Source: UBA2561 sp964577275
GTDB lineage: Bacteria; Bacteroidota; Bacteroidia; Cytophagales; Thermoflexibacteraceae
Assembly: GCA_964577275.1 (NCBI GenBank)
Contig: CAZNYR010000058.1
Coordinates: 1-25,358 of the forward strand
DNA length: 25,358 bases
Direction: 5' to 3'
Part shown: in pieces, positions 1-6,635 of the stretch
Position numbering within the stretch: the first letter of the stretch is position 1
How the letters are laid out: each line of letters opens with the position of its first letter
Position numbers and translations under genes: made by a program
Notes under the pieces: generated by a model
The model's database searches: none
The model's input: the letters and a program-made list of their open reading frames with translations, nothing else
Told to the model about the DNA's origin: nothing

Positions 1-813
1 GTGGCTTATAACGAGTCGATTCGGGGCAGCCATGTTTTTTTGATTCAATCCACCAATCCGCCCGCCGATAATTTGATGGAATTATTATTGTTGATTGATG
101 CCGCCAAAAGAGCCTCCGCAGGCTATGTTACGGTGGTTTGCCCGTATTTTGGGTATGCACGCCAAGACCGCAAAGACCAGCCCCGTGTGAGCATTGCGGC
201 AAAGTTGGTGGCAAATGTGATTTCGGCAGCAGGCGCAGACCGCATCGTAACCTGTGATTTGCACGCCGGACAAATTCAAGGTTTTTTTGATATTCCGCTT
301 GACCATTTGACTGCCTCGACAGTTTTCGTGCCGTATCTCAGAAGTTTGGAAATTCCGTTATTATTTGCTTCGCCAGATATGGGCGGAGTGGCACGCACAC
401 GCACTATCGCTCAACATTTTAACGCTGAAATGGTCATTTGTGATAAACACCGAAAACGAGCCAACGAAATCGCTTCGATGCAGGTCATCGGCGATGTTAC
501 GGGAGCAGATGTCGTTTTGGTTGATGACATGGTCGATACGGCAGGCACATTGTGCANNNNNNNNNNCAAGGCGGCAGTATTGCTCAAGGAAAAGGGCGCA
601 AAATCCGTGCGGGCAATCTGTTCACATCCCGTTTTGTCGGGGCGTGCCTACGAAAATCTTGCCGAATCAGAATTGGAAGAATTGGTCGTAACCGATACGA
701 TTCCGCTCAAGCACGCCTCCGAAAAAATCAAGGTGCTTTCGGTTGCCGATATGTTCGGAAAAACCATCCGTAAAATTTATGATTACGAGTCAATTAGCAC
801 CTTATTTATCTAA
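1..813 (+). CDS. prs: Ribose-phosphate pyrophosphokinase, 5'-truncated by window edge
   Basis: PRPP synthetase transfers pyrophosphate from ATP to ribose-5-phosphate, supplying purine, pyrimidine, His, Trp and NAD synthesis in the cytoplasm. Family hallmarks seen are NESIRG, YFGYARQDRK, the DLHAGQIQGFFD segment and the PRPP-binding loop VLVDDMVDTAGTLC. Compared with the usual length of about 310 residues, roughly 45 N-terminal residues lie upstream of the window, so the GTG at position 1 is an internal Val codon, not the start. A 10-N gap interrupts the gene directly after the PRPP loop. Joining the flanks through their shared CA gives TLC-KAA, which is what the family has at this point, so the protein is probably intact. 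The stop at 811-813 runs into a strong hairpin terminator, so this gene ends its transcription unit. Identification is secure. Confidence 0.96.
   Translation: MAYNESIRGSHVFLIQSTNPPADNLMELLLLIDAAKRASAGYVTVVCPYFGYARQDRKDQPRVSIAAKLVANVISAAGADRIVTCDLHAGQIQGFFDIPLDHLTASTVFVPYLRSLEIPLLFASPDMGGVARTRTIAQHFNAEMVICDKHRKRANEIASMQVIGDVTGADVVLVDDMVDTAGTLCXXXXKAAVLLKEKGAKSVRAICSHPVLSGRAYENLAESELEELVVTDTIPLKHASEKIKVLSVADMFGKTIRKIYDYESISTLFI
557..566. other. 10-N assembly gap inside prs
   Basis: Ten Ns. The left flank ends in GTGCA and the right begins CAAGG. Overlapping the shared CA removes 12 nt (4 codons), keeps the frame and gives the family-typical TLC-KAA junction. Confidence 0.95.
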
Positions 814-850
814 AAAAACGCTGTATTTTTCCATAAATGCAGCGTTTTTT
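813..850 (+). terminator. Rho-independent-type terminator after prs
   Basis: An A-rich arm with CGCTG (to 823) pairs with CAGCG (840-844) followed by six Ts. The stem extends inward through T-G and ATTT/AAAT pairs. It starts at the prs stop codon. Confidence 0.85.
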
Positions 851-923
851 CATTGAAAATCCTCAACTTAGGGCGTAGAATCCTGTTCTGCGTCCGTTTT
901 TTTCACCTAAACTTCTGACCCCG

Positions 924-1637
924 ATGGAATATATCAAGCACCTCAAAAAGTTATTGTTCATTGATATTGAAACCGTCCCAATCCGTAAAACTTATCAAGA
1001 GCTTTCGCCCGATATGCAACAGTTTTGGACGCATAAATCGGGGTTTATTGCGCCTGACAAATTACCTGCCGAATCCTTTACGGAGTGCGCTGGAATTTAT
1101 GCCGAATTTGCCAAAGTTACGGCGGTGGGCTTTGGTTTTTTTCGGGAAAATACTGCCCAAGAAATCGAACTTCGGGTGAAATCTATTTGGGATACGGACG
1201 AAAAATCGCTCTTGGAAGAGTTTTCGGTTTTGCTCAATAAATTCAAACATGAAACCCTCTTGGTCGGGCATCACGCCAAGGAATTTGACTTTCCGTTTTT
1301 GTGTCGGCGGATTTTGGTCAATGGATTGCCTTTGCCTTCTTTATTGCCTTTGCAAGGGCGTAAACCTTGGGAAATCAAACACTTAGACACGATGGAGATG
1401 TGGAAATTTGGCGACCATAAAAAGTTTACGCCGTTGCCACTTTTGGCTGAAATCTTTGGCATTGAAGCAAACATGAATCTGGATGAGCATTTGATTTATA
1501 AATTGTATTATCAAACCGAAAATTATGCCGAAATTGCCAAACATTGCCAGAAAAATGTCATGCTTACCGCCCAACTCTATCTTTGTTTGCAAAATTATCC
1601 CCGCCTGAAATCCGAAAATATTTCTATAACATCTTGA
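924..1637 (+). CDS. PolB-type 3'-5' exonuclease-like protein (DnaQ-like fold)
   Basis: 237-residue protein resembling the family described as predicted 3'-5' exonuclease related to the PolB exonuclease domain (Pfam DNA_pol_B_exo2). Exo I is visible as FIDIET (D14, E16) and Exo II as HHAKEFDFPF (D122), followed by the characteristic PWEIKHLDTMEMWKFGD segment at about 148-164. Such enzymes use two metal ions held by acidic residues to cut 3' ends of DNA or RNA. The third motif, normally a Cys-x-Lys-Asp-Val type segment near the C terminus, reads HCQKNV with Asn211 where the metal-binding Asp is expected, so activity may be reduced or lost. The cellular role of the family is not well defined. 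The gene stands alone, 110 bp after prs and behind its terminator. Family assignment is good; catalytic competence is doubtful. Confidence 0.85.
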   Translation: MEYIKHLKKLLFIDIETVPIRKTYQELSPDMQQFWTHKSGFIAPDKLPAESFTECAGIYAEFAKVTAVGFGFFRENTAQEIELRVKSIWDTDEKSLLEEFSVLLNKFKHETLLVGHHAKEFDFPFLCRRILVNGLPLPSLLPLQGRKPWEIKHLDTMEMWKFGDHKKFTPLPLLAEIFGIEANMNLDEHLIYKLYYQTENYAEIAKHCQKNVMLTAQLYLCLQNYPRLKSENISITS

Positions 1638-1766
1638 TTATCAGGTAGTTGTTTGATTATATGGGATAACACTAAGTTCATAATATTATGTACAATATAT
1701 GACACGAACAAAATATTTATCGGCGATAAAATCAACAAGAACGCCAAATAAGAAGTTATTGATTTG

Positions 1767-1774
1767 TAACTTTG
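1767..1774 (+). promoter_or_regulatory. Possible Bacteroidota -7 element upstream of ricT
   Basis: TAACTTTG matches the TAnnTTTG consensus of the Bacteroidota housekeeping sigma factor, about 80 nt before the ricT ATG. No clear TTTG -33 element is found at the right spacing, so this is tentative. Confidence 0.35.
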
Positions 1775-1853
1775 TTGAGTTTTTATTATCATTAAATAAA
1801 TCAGCGAAGTCTGTTAAAACGTAGATTTTGCTCCAACGATATAGTTTACGAAT

Positions 1854-3410
1854 ATGGGATGTGGTTCATCATGTGGCTCGTGTGGCACGGTAGCGGAGGG
1901 CGGTGTTCCGAAGGGATGTCGCAGCAATGGAAGCTGTCGGACGAGCGGTTGTAATAAATTGGATGTTTTTGATTGGTTGGGCGATATGGGATTGCCTCAA
2001 GACCAACTTTTTCCGATTGTCGAAGTACGCTTCAAGGGCAATCATAAAGGATTTTATCGTGTGCCTGAAGGCTTGGAAGTGATTACAGGTCAGGCAGTTG
2101 TGGTAGATGTCCCGAATGGGCATCATCTGGGTCATGTATCTTTGCAGGGCGAGCTGGTGCGCCTGCAAATGCGTAAGAAAAAAATCAAAGATACGGACGA
2201 AAACATCCGCCGTATTTATCGGATAGCGACCGCCAAAGACCTCGAAATGTTTAAGGAAGTCAAGGCGCGCGAAAACCCAACGATGTATCGCGCACGGCAG
2301 ATTATTCAGGAAATGGGACTGAAAATGAAACTCTCGGACGTAGAATATCAATCCGACAATATAAAAGCTACGTTTTATTATTCGGCGGATGAACGAGTTG
2401 ATTTTCGGGAACTTATCAAATTATTAGCGTCCGAATTTCGTATTCGGGTTGAGATGCGTCAGATTAGCCTCCGACAGGAAGCCGGACGACTGGGCGGTAT
2501 TGGCTCGTGCGGGCGTGAATTGTGTTGCTCGACATGGCTTACGGATTTCAAAAGTGTAACGACCGTGGCGGCACGCTACCAAAATTTATCCCTGAATCCC
2601 AGCAAGTTATCTGGGCAATGCGGACGGCTCAAATGTTGCCTCAATTACGAGCTACAAACCTATATGGATGCCCTGAATGATATTCCCAAATTGGAAAAAC
2701 CTATCGAAACACAAAAAGGCAAATTGACGCTCCAAAAAACTGATATTTTCCGTAAAATCATGTGGTTCAGTTACGAAAAAGAAAATACATGGATACCCGT
2801 TTCGGTGGGGCGTGTCAATGAAATTATCGAACTGAATGCCCAGAATATCAAGCCCGAAATTTTGCTCAAAGAAAATGCAAATCCTGTCGAAATATTACCC
2901 GACTGGCAAAACGACTTGAGTCTGGAAGAGGGCGCAATTCCACAAGAAAAACAAAATAAACGCACCCGAAAGAGACGACCAAATCGGCATAAAAGACCAA
3001 ATCCGACTGCCGAACCGCAAAATACTGAATCACAGAAAAATGTGGTTTCCAATACAAATTCGGAGGGGCAGGAGAGTGCGCCAAAAAATCAGCCCAATCA
3101 TTCGGAGAATGCCAATTCAAATTCGGCACAGCGTCCGAATCCGAGAAGAAATACACGAAAATCGCCTCAACGCCCTAATAATCAACAGCCTAAGGATAAT
3201 CGGAATCGTCAAAATACGAATCCGAATGCAGACCCCAATTCGACCAGAAACAACAACCAAAAGCCAAATCAGCCCAAGCGATTCAACAAAAATCAGAATT
3301 CCAAGACGGACGGCAACCATAAACCTAACCCGAAACCTCGGCGACAGGGCGGAAAACGTCCGCACCCAAATCCGAAAAACAATCCACCCAACCAAGACAA
3401 ACAAGAATAA
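1854..3410 (+). CDS. ricT: PSP1-domain protein, RicT (YaaT)-like, with long disordered basic tail
   Basis: 518 residues. The core (about 50-280) is the PSP1/RicT domain, with the two signature cysteine clusters CGRELCC (C219, C224, C225) and CGRLKCC (C256, C261, C262) and the conserved NLSLNPSKLSG stretch between them. In Bacillus, RicT forms an Fe-S complex with RicA and RicF that affects RNase Y-dependent RNA processing; whether that holds here is inference. A separate N-terminal Cys-rich segment (C3, C7, C10, C22, C28, C33) could bind another metal or cluster. Residues from about 364 to the end are low complexity, rich in Asn, Pro, Arg, Lys and Gln, and look disordered and RNA-binding. The tail sequence is open in several other frames, which is a composition effect. 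A LysE-type gene follows 55 bp downstream. Confidence 0.9.
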   Translation: MGCGSSCGSCGTVAEGGVPKGCRSNGSCRTSGCNKLDVFDWLGDMGLPQDQLFPIVEVRFKGNHKGFYRVPEGLEVITGQAVVVDVPNGHHLGHVSLQGELVRLQMRKKKIKDTDENIRRIYRIATAKDLEMFKEVKARENPTMYRARQIIQEMGLKMKLSDVEYQSDNIKATFYYSADERVDFRELIKLLASEFRIRVEMRQISLRQEAGRLGGIGSCGRELCCSTWLTDFKSVTTVAARYQNLSLNPSKLSGQCGRLKCCLNYELQTYMDALNDIPKLEKPIETQKGKLTLQKTDIFRKIMWFSYEKENTWIPVSVGRVNEIIELNAQNIKPEILLKENANPVEILPDWQNDLSLEEGAIPQEKQNKRTRKRRPNRHKRPNPTAEPQNTESQKNVVSNTNSEGQESAPKNQPNHSENANSNSAQRPNPRRNTRKSPQRPNNQQPKDNRNRQNTNPNADPNSTRNNNQKPNQPKRFNKNQNSKTDGNHKPNPKPRRQGGKRPHPNPKNNPPNQDKQE

Positions 3411-3465
3411 ATGAATTGCTTGATAATCAAGATATTAAGCCTCAAATATTAAATTTTTTAATCGT

Positions 3466-4110
3466 ATGGAGAGCATGATTTTTGTTCTGGTCGGAATTTT
3501 AGTTACTTATGTCGGTGGCATTCCGTTCGGAATGATTAATCTGGCGATGATTGATATTAGTGTCAAAAAAACACTTCGGGAAGGCGCATGGTTTGCAGTA
3601 GGGGCTTCGTTGGTCGAAATTCTGGAGGCAAGTGTGGCGTTATTTTTTGGTGTTTTTGTGCAACAACTTTTGGATAATTATCAGGGTATTAATTTGGGCT
3701 TGGCGGTGGTTTTGGTGGGTGTTGGTATTTTTTTCGTGTTGCGGAAAGTTTCCGAAGAAGACCTGAAGGCACAACGCCAAAAATCTACCGCACGCCGCCA
3801 GTATCCCATCGGAAATTTTGGCAAAGGCATTGTCATTGCGTTGCTCAATCCGCAAGCGGTGCCCTTTTGGGTGTTTAGCCTCACGATTTTGGGACAAAAC
3901 TTGGCGATGACGTTTGGACAATTTTCCGAAATTATGCCTTTATTAGTGGGCATTTTTTTGGGTAAACTTACGATTTTGATGACCTTTGGCATATTTTCCA
4001 TCCGTCTGAAATCAAGGCTTAAATTGTGTTGTGGCGTGATTGATAAATCTTTGGGTGTATTATTTTTGATTCTCGGAGTGATTCAGGGTGTGCGCTTTTT
4101 CTTTTACTAA
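3466..4110 (+). CDS. LysE/RhtB-family amino-acid exporter-like membrane protein
   Basis: 214 residues with about six hydrophobic segments, consistent with a LysE-type inner-membrane translocator. Support comes from the N-terminal GGIPFGMINLAMIDISVKK segment, corresponding to the conserved PGP-containing first helix region, a charged cytoplasmic loop around residues 95-118, and the NPQAVPFW motif at the start of the fourth helix region. Members export amino acids or related small molecules using the proton gradient; the substrate cannot be told here. The ATG at 3466 is used, and an ATG three codons later would give nearly the same protein. It lies in the same direction as ricT with a short spacer holding a TTGATAATCAA palindrome, so co-transcription is possible. 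No terminator hairpin is obvious after the stop. Confidence 0.82.
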   Translation: MESMIFVLVGILVTYVGGIPFGMINLAMIDISVKKTLREGAWFAVGASLVEILEASVALFFGVFVQQLLDNYQGINLGLAVVLVGVGIFFVLRKVSEEDLKAQRQKSTARRQYPIGNFGKGIVIALLNPQAVPFWVFSLTILGQNLAMTFGQFSEIMPLLVGIFLGKLTILMTFGIFSIRLKSRLKLCCGVIDKSLGVLFLILGVIQGVRFFFY

Positions 4111-4409
4111 AAAATCGCCACGTAATTTAAAAAAAGGACGGAAAAAACCAAAGGCTCAGTTCCGCCCGAAGGCTGGATTTTGGTGCGATGTCCAAGGTGA
4201 TAAAAGGAACGGTAAAGACTTGCCTATTTTTTTGTATCACTGGGTGCATCTAAAGACGGGAAGTAATTGTTTTTGAGTATCTTATGCGCCAATTTAGAAT
4301 TAAGACACACGGTTTCAAAGCCTATAAAATTACTTGGGAGCTTGTAAAATCGCAATGCTGAAAAGAAATATTCTGAAAAAAGAAACCTGAAAAAGAAACA
4401 CTAAAGAGA

Positions 4410-4461
4410 TAAAACTCGATGTCATATTTTAACTTGGAACGAAATAGTACATCGAGTTTTA
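4410..4461. repeat. 13-bp perfect inverted repeat
   Basis: TAAAACTCGATGT (4410-4422) and ACATCGAGTTTTA (4449-4461) are perfect inverted copies separated by 26 nt. It is 300 nt from either flanking gene end, too far for a simple terminator of either. Confidence 0.8.
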
Positions 4462-4488
4462 AAACAAACTAACACACATAACTGACTG

Positions 4489-4608
4489 ATGAAGAATGCA
4501 ACTGGTTGTTTGCTCTGTGGATGCTGGTTGTTTGGGGTTTTATCTTATTTGCTTTTATTATCTTTTTACTCTCAATCTTATAATGACAAGGGACAAAATC
4601 CCAAATGA
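4489..4608 (+). CDS. Possible small hydrophobic peptide (39 aa), doubtful
   Basis: An ATG-initiated ORF of 39 codons reads MKNATGCLLCGCWLFGV then a Leu-rich hydrophobic stretch and a short polar tail ending in DKGQNPK. It could be a single-span membrane micropeptide with three Cys residues (C7, C10, C12). It begins 28 nt after the inverted repeat at 4410-4461. There is no recognisable family and no clear ribosome binding site, and ORFs this short arise often by chance in AT-rich DNA. Listed because it is the only ORF here with a membrane-peptide look. Confidence 0.2.
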   Translation: MKNATGCLLCGCWLFGVLSYLLLLSFYSQSYNDKGQNPK

Positions 4609-4659
4609 TTATACTGTAAATGTACTATTAAAAATAAGTAAAATCTAATCTGTTACCCC

Positions 4660-4722
4660 GAACCTCCTGATTTGCGGCGTGAACCTCCCGATTTGTGGCG
4701 TGAAGTTCCTGATTTGTGGCGT
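4660..4722. repeat. Three tandem copies of a 21-bp repeat
   Basis: Units at 4660-4680, 4681-4701 and 4702-4722 share GAAccTCCtGATTTGtGGCGT with one to three changes per unit. The array ends 43 nt from the stop codon of the LytTR regulator. The open frame through it (EPPDLxR) has no start codon, so coding is unlikely. Confidence 0.9.
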
Positions 4723-4765
4723 GAAATATTTTGATGTTTTTTTGATGTAATGAATAGAAATAAAA

Positions 4766-5542
4766 TTACCAAATTTTGAGTAGCTCAACCATTGCATCTC
4801 GGACACTATGGCTCATAGGTACTTGTACTCCGTTGGTTAAGGTAATGAGTCTTTCTTCTTTGATAATGTAAGAAATATGTTTAATATTCACAATAAATCC
4901 ACGATGTGGACAAAAGAAAGTATTCTTAGGCAAGTCATGAGCGATATGAAGTATGGATTGCCGAACGACATAAGGCGAGCGGTTTTCTTCAAAGATATAG
5001 ACGTGTTTGTCATGGGCTTTGAGATAAAAAATATTATCAGGATTAATCATGTGCAAATATCCTTTGTTGTCTTCGATAAAGATATAGTTTTGTAGTATCG
5101 TATTTTTATAAACTAACTTAAAAGGTGCTTGCAACCAGTCGGCACTTTCGTATCGTTGTTGGGCATGAGCAATTAATTTATTGAAGTTGGCTTCGGTATA
5201 ATTAGTACGCCGAAGCATGGCACAGGGGAATTTCTGTTCGATGTCATCGTATTCGGTGTGGTCATCAGAATCCTGAATAAAAAGGACGGGCGCACTTTTT
5301 TCATGTTTTAGTTTTTGTCGTAATGTGGAGAGCCATGTTTTTTCGAGATGAGTGGGCTGGGCTGGGTCGGTGGGCATATTGAGTACCGAAACGACCAAAT
5401 CCCATGTTTTCATGTCCGCCAAAAAATGCAAAGCCTCGCGCCAAGTGCTTGCCCGCTCCACGGCGGTATAGCCTCGGTTATAGAGTGCGCCCTGAAATAA
5501 GTGCGCCCATTCGCTATCGTAATCAATGACTAAGGCTTCCAT
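4766..5542 (-). CDS. LytTR-family DNA-binding regulator with degenerate receiver domain
   Basis: 258 residues. The C-terminal half (about 140-255) is a LytTR DNA-binding domain: YIFIEDNKGYLHMINPDNIFYLKA, then the conserved turn FFCPHRGFIVNIKHI and the closing VPMSHSVRDAM. The N-terminal half (1-120) has receiver-like organisation, with acidic residues after the first strand (D7, D9) and the DLVVSVLNMP segment. The position of the phospho-acceptor Asp is Val53, and the conserved Lys/Pro at the end of the domain is also not apparent. It is therefore probably not controlled by ordinary phosphorelay. No histidine kinase is adjacent. The gene is monocistronic, divergent from the DUF4178-like gene, with a hairpin in its leader (5556-5592) and tandem 21-bp repeats past its 3' end. 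The domain call is strong; targets are unknown. Confidence 0.88.
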   Translation of the reverse strand: MEALVIDYDSEWAHLFQGALYNRGYTAVERASTWREALHFLADMKTWDLVVSVLNMPTDPAQPTHLEKTWLSTLRQKLKHEKSAPVLFIQDSDDHTEYDDIEQKFPCAMLRRTNYTEANFNKLIAHAQQRYESADWLQAPFKLVYKNTILQNYIFIEDNKGYLHMINPDNIFYLKAHDKHVYIFEENRSPYVVRQSILHIAHDLPKNTFFCPHRGFIVNIKHISYIIKEERLITLTNGVQVPMSHSVRDAMVELLKIW

Positions 5543-5894
5543 GTAGTTATTATTTTTAGGTGCTACTAATTTTTGGTTTTTTAAGCACCTAAGGAATCAC
5601 TCGAAATATACAATTTTATCCTGAATAATACCAATTTGATAGGATTGATGCATGGGTAGTACGGACTGGTAGCATGATATATAATTGATAATCAACGAAA
5701 TACAAAATCGTGAATCTTGTCTGACGATTCGTTTTAGAGTTGTTCCAAATTTGTGTATTTCAGATATAAAACCGATAAAATTAAGGATTTTTTGTCTGAA
5801 ATATATTATTTCACCAAAATTGTATTATTTTTAGTTTCTCAAGATTAAAGCATCACAACACCAAATAGGACAGACCAAATAAAACCCAAAAAAT
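5543..5894. other. 352-bp divergent intergenic region
   Basis: Separates the start codons of the LytTR gene (-) and the DUF4178-like gene (+), so it should carry both promoters. It holds the 9-bp inverted repeat at 5556-5592 and a TTGATAATCAA palindrome at 5685-5695. No convincing TTTG/TAnnTTTG pair and no further gene was seen. Confidence 0.6.
5556..5592 (-). promoter_or_regulatory. Inverted repeat in the leader of the LytTR gene
   Basis: TTAGGTGCT (5556-5564) and AGCACCTAA (5584-5592) are perfect inverted copies with a 19-nt loop. The inner edge is 14 nt upstream of the LytTR start codon, so the structure could act as an operator or as an RNA hairpin affecting translation. Confidence 0.6.
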
Positions 5895-6533
5895 ATGGCA
5901 ATCGGTAAATTTTTCGATAAATTCAAGGGCAAAAAACGCACCGAGAACGAGGAGTTTTTGCTTCCTGAAGATGTTACTTTATGGGACTTAAAAAAAGGCT
6001 ATATGCTTGATTATGACTTCAAAACGTGGGAAGTCAAAGGCGTATATGAATATGATTGGGGCAGAACAGGCAAAAGCACCGAATATAAAATCCATGATGG
6101 CGCAGAATATTTGTATATGCACGTCGATGAGCAGGAAGGCGAATTATTGATTTCGATGGCACAAAAAATCAAAATCTCGGATTTGCAAGGCAAAATCTCC
6201 AATCATTCGACCGCAGGCGTGGGCTTTCAGGTCAAGTCTGATGCCCTGACCACAGGCGAAGGACAAGCCATCCGAAATGCCATTTTGCAAAAAAATACGC
6301 CCCCCAAAGAACTCAATTATCAAGGAACGACTTATTATATGGACGAGGAAAGTGAAGGCTTTTTTCGGGATATGGATGAGCGCGAACGCTTCCGATTTGT
6401 GGAGTGGAATTACGAAGACAGTGCCGAAGAGAAATTCGTGTCGATTTCTCGATGGAGCGAAACCGAACTCGAAGTGTATGCGGGCGTATATGTACAAGAT
6501 TTTGAAATCTCAAGCATTTTACCTCGCTCATAA
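5895..6533 (+). CDS. DUF4178-like cytoplasmic protein
   Basis: 212 residues, no signal peptide or membrane segment. After a basic N terminus (KFFDKFKGKKR), the segment about 25-200 resembles DUF4178: LWDLKKGYMLDYDFKTWEV (about 29-47) opening the domain, an EYKIHDGAEYLYMHVDE strand region (about 63-79) and a later FVEWNY stretch. The function of DUF4178 is unknown; related proteins often sit near DUF350 membrane proteins and small lipoproteins. Here the next gene, 102 bp downstream on the same strand, encodes a lipoprotein with a Ser/Gly-rich tail, which suggests a shared envelope-related role (inference). The start ATG is the only reasonable one and lies after a poly-A-rich leader. Confidence 0.65.
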   Translation: MAIGKFFDKFKGKKRTENEEFLLPEDVTLWDLKKGYMLDYDFKTWEVKGVYEYDWGRTGKSTEYKIHDGAEYLYMHVDEQEGELLISMAQKIKISDLQGKISNHSTAGVGFQVKSDALTTGEGQAIRNAILQKNTPPKELNYQGTTYYMDEESEGFFRDMDERERFRFVEWNYEDSAEEKFVSISRWSETELEVYAGVYVQDFEISSILPRS

Positions 6534-6572
6534 ATTGCGCCTAAAAATTATCCGCAAATTTGGCATTTTTTG

Positions 6573-6580
6573 TAGATTTG
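6573..6580 (+). promoter_or_regulatory. Possible -7 element upstream of the lipoprotein gene
   Basis: TAGATTTG fits the Bacteroidota TAnnTTTG consensus about 56 nt before the ATG at 6636. No TTTG is found at the correct -33 spacing, so the lipoprotein gene may have its own promoter or may simply be co-transcribed with the DUF4178-like gene. Confidence 0.35.
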
Positions 6581-6635
6581 TGGGATTATAATTTGGTTAC
6601 TAAAATTTTGATGTTCATAAAAAATTAAGTTTAAC

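Larger units (their letters stand above)
4111..4765. other. 655-bp region without a confident gene
   Basis: Lies between the 3' ends of the LysE gene (+) and the LytTR regulator (-). It holds an A-rich low-complexity patch with repeated CTGAAAAAGAAA-like units (4361-4405), a 13-bp inverted repeat (4410-4461), a doubtful 39-codon ORF (4489-4608) and three 21-bp tandem repeats (4660-4722). No RNA gene was recognised. Confidence 0.7.

Noticed and set aside
3040..3414. Overlapping ORFs on both strands in the ricT tail region
   Set aside because: Low-complexity Asn/Pro/Arg codons leave several frames open; the products are compositional shadows.
4088..4276. 62-codon ORF overlapping the end of the LysE-type gene
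   Set aside because: No family pattern, biased Lys/Arg composition, overlaps a well-supported gene by 23 nt and has no visible ribosome binding site.
4660..4722. Heptapeptide-repeat coding sequence (EPPDLWR)
   Set aside because: The frame has a stop (TAA) about eleven codons upstream, no start codon, and ends right after the array.
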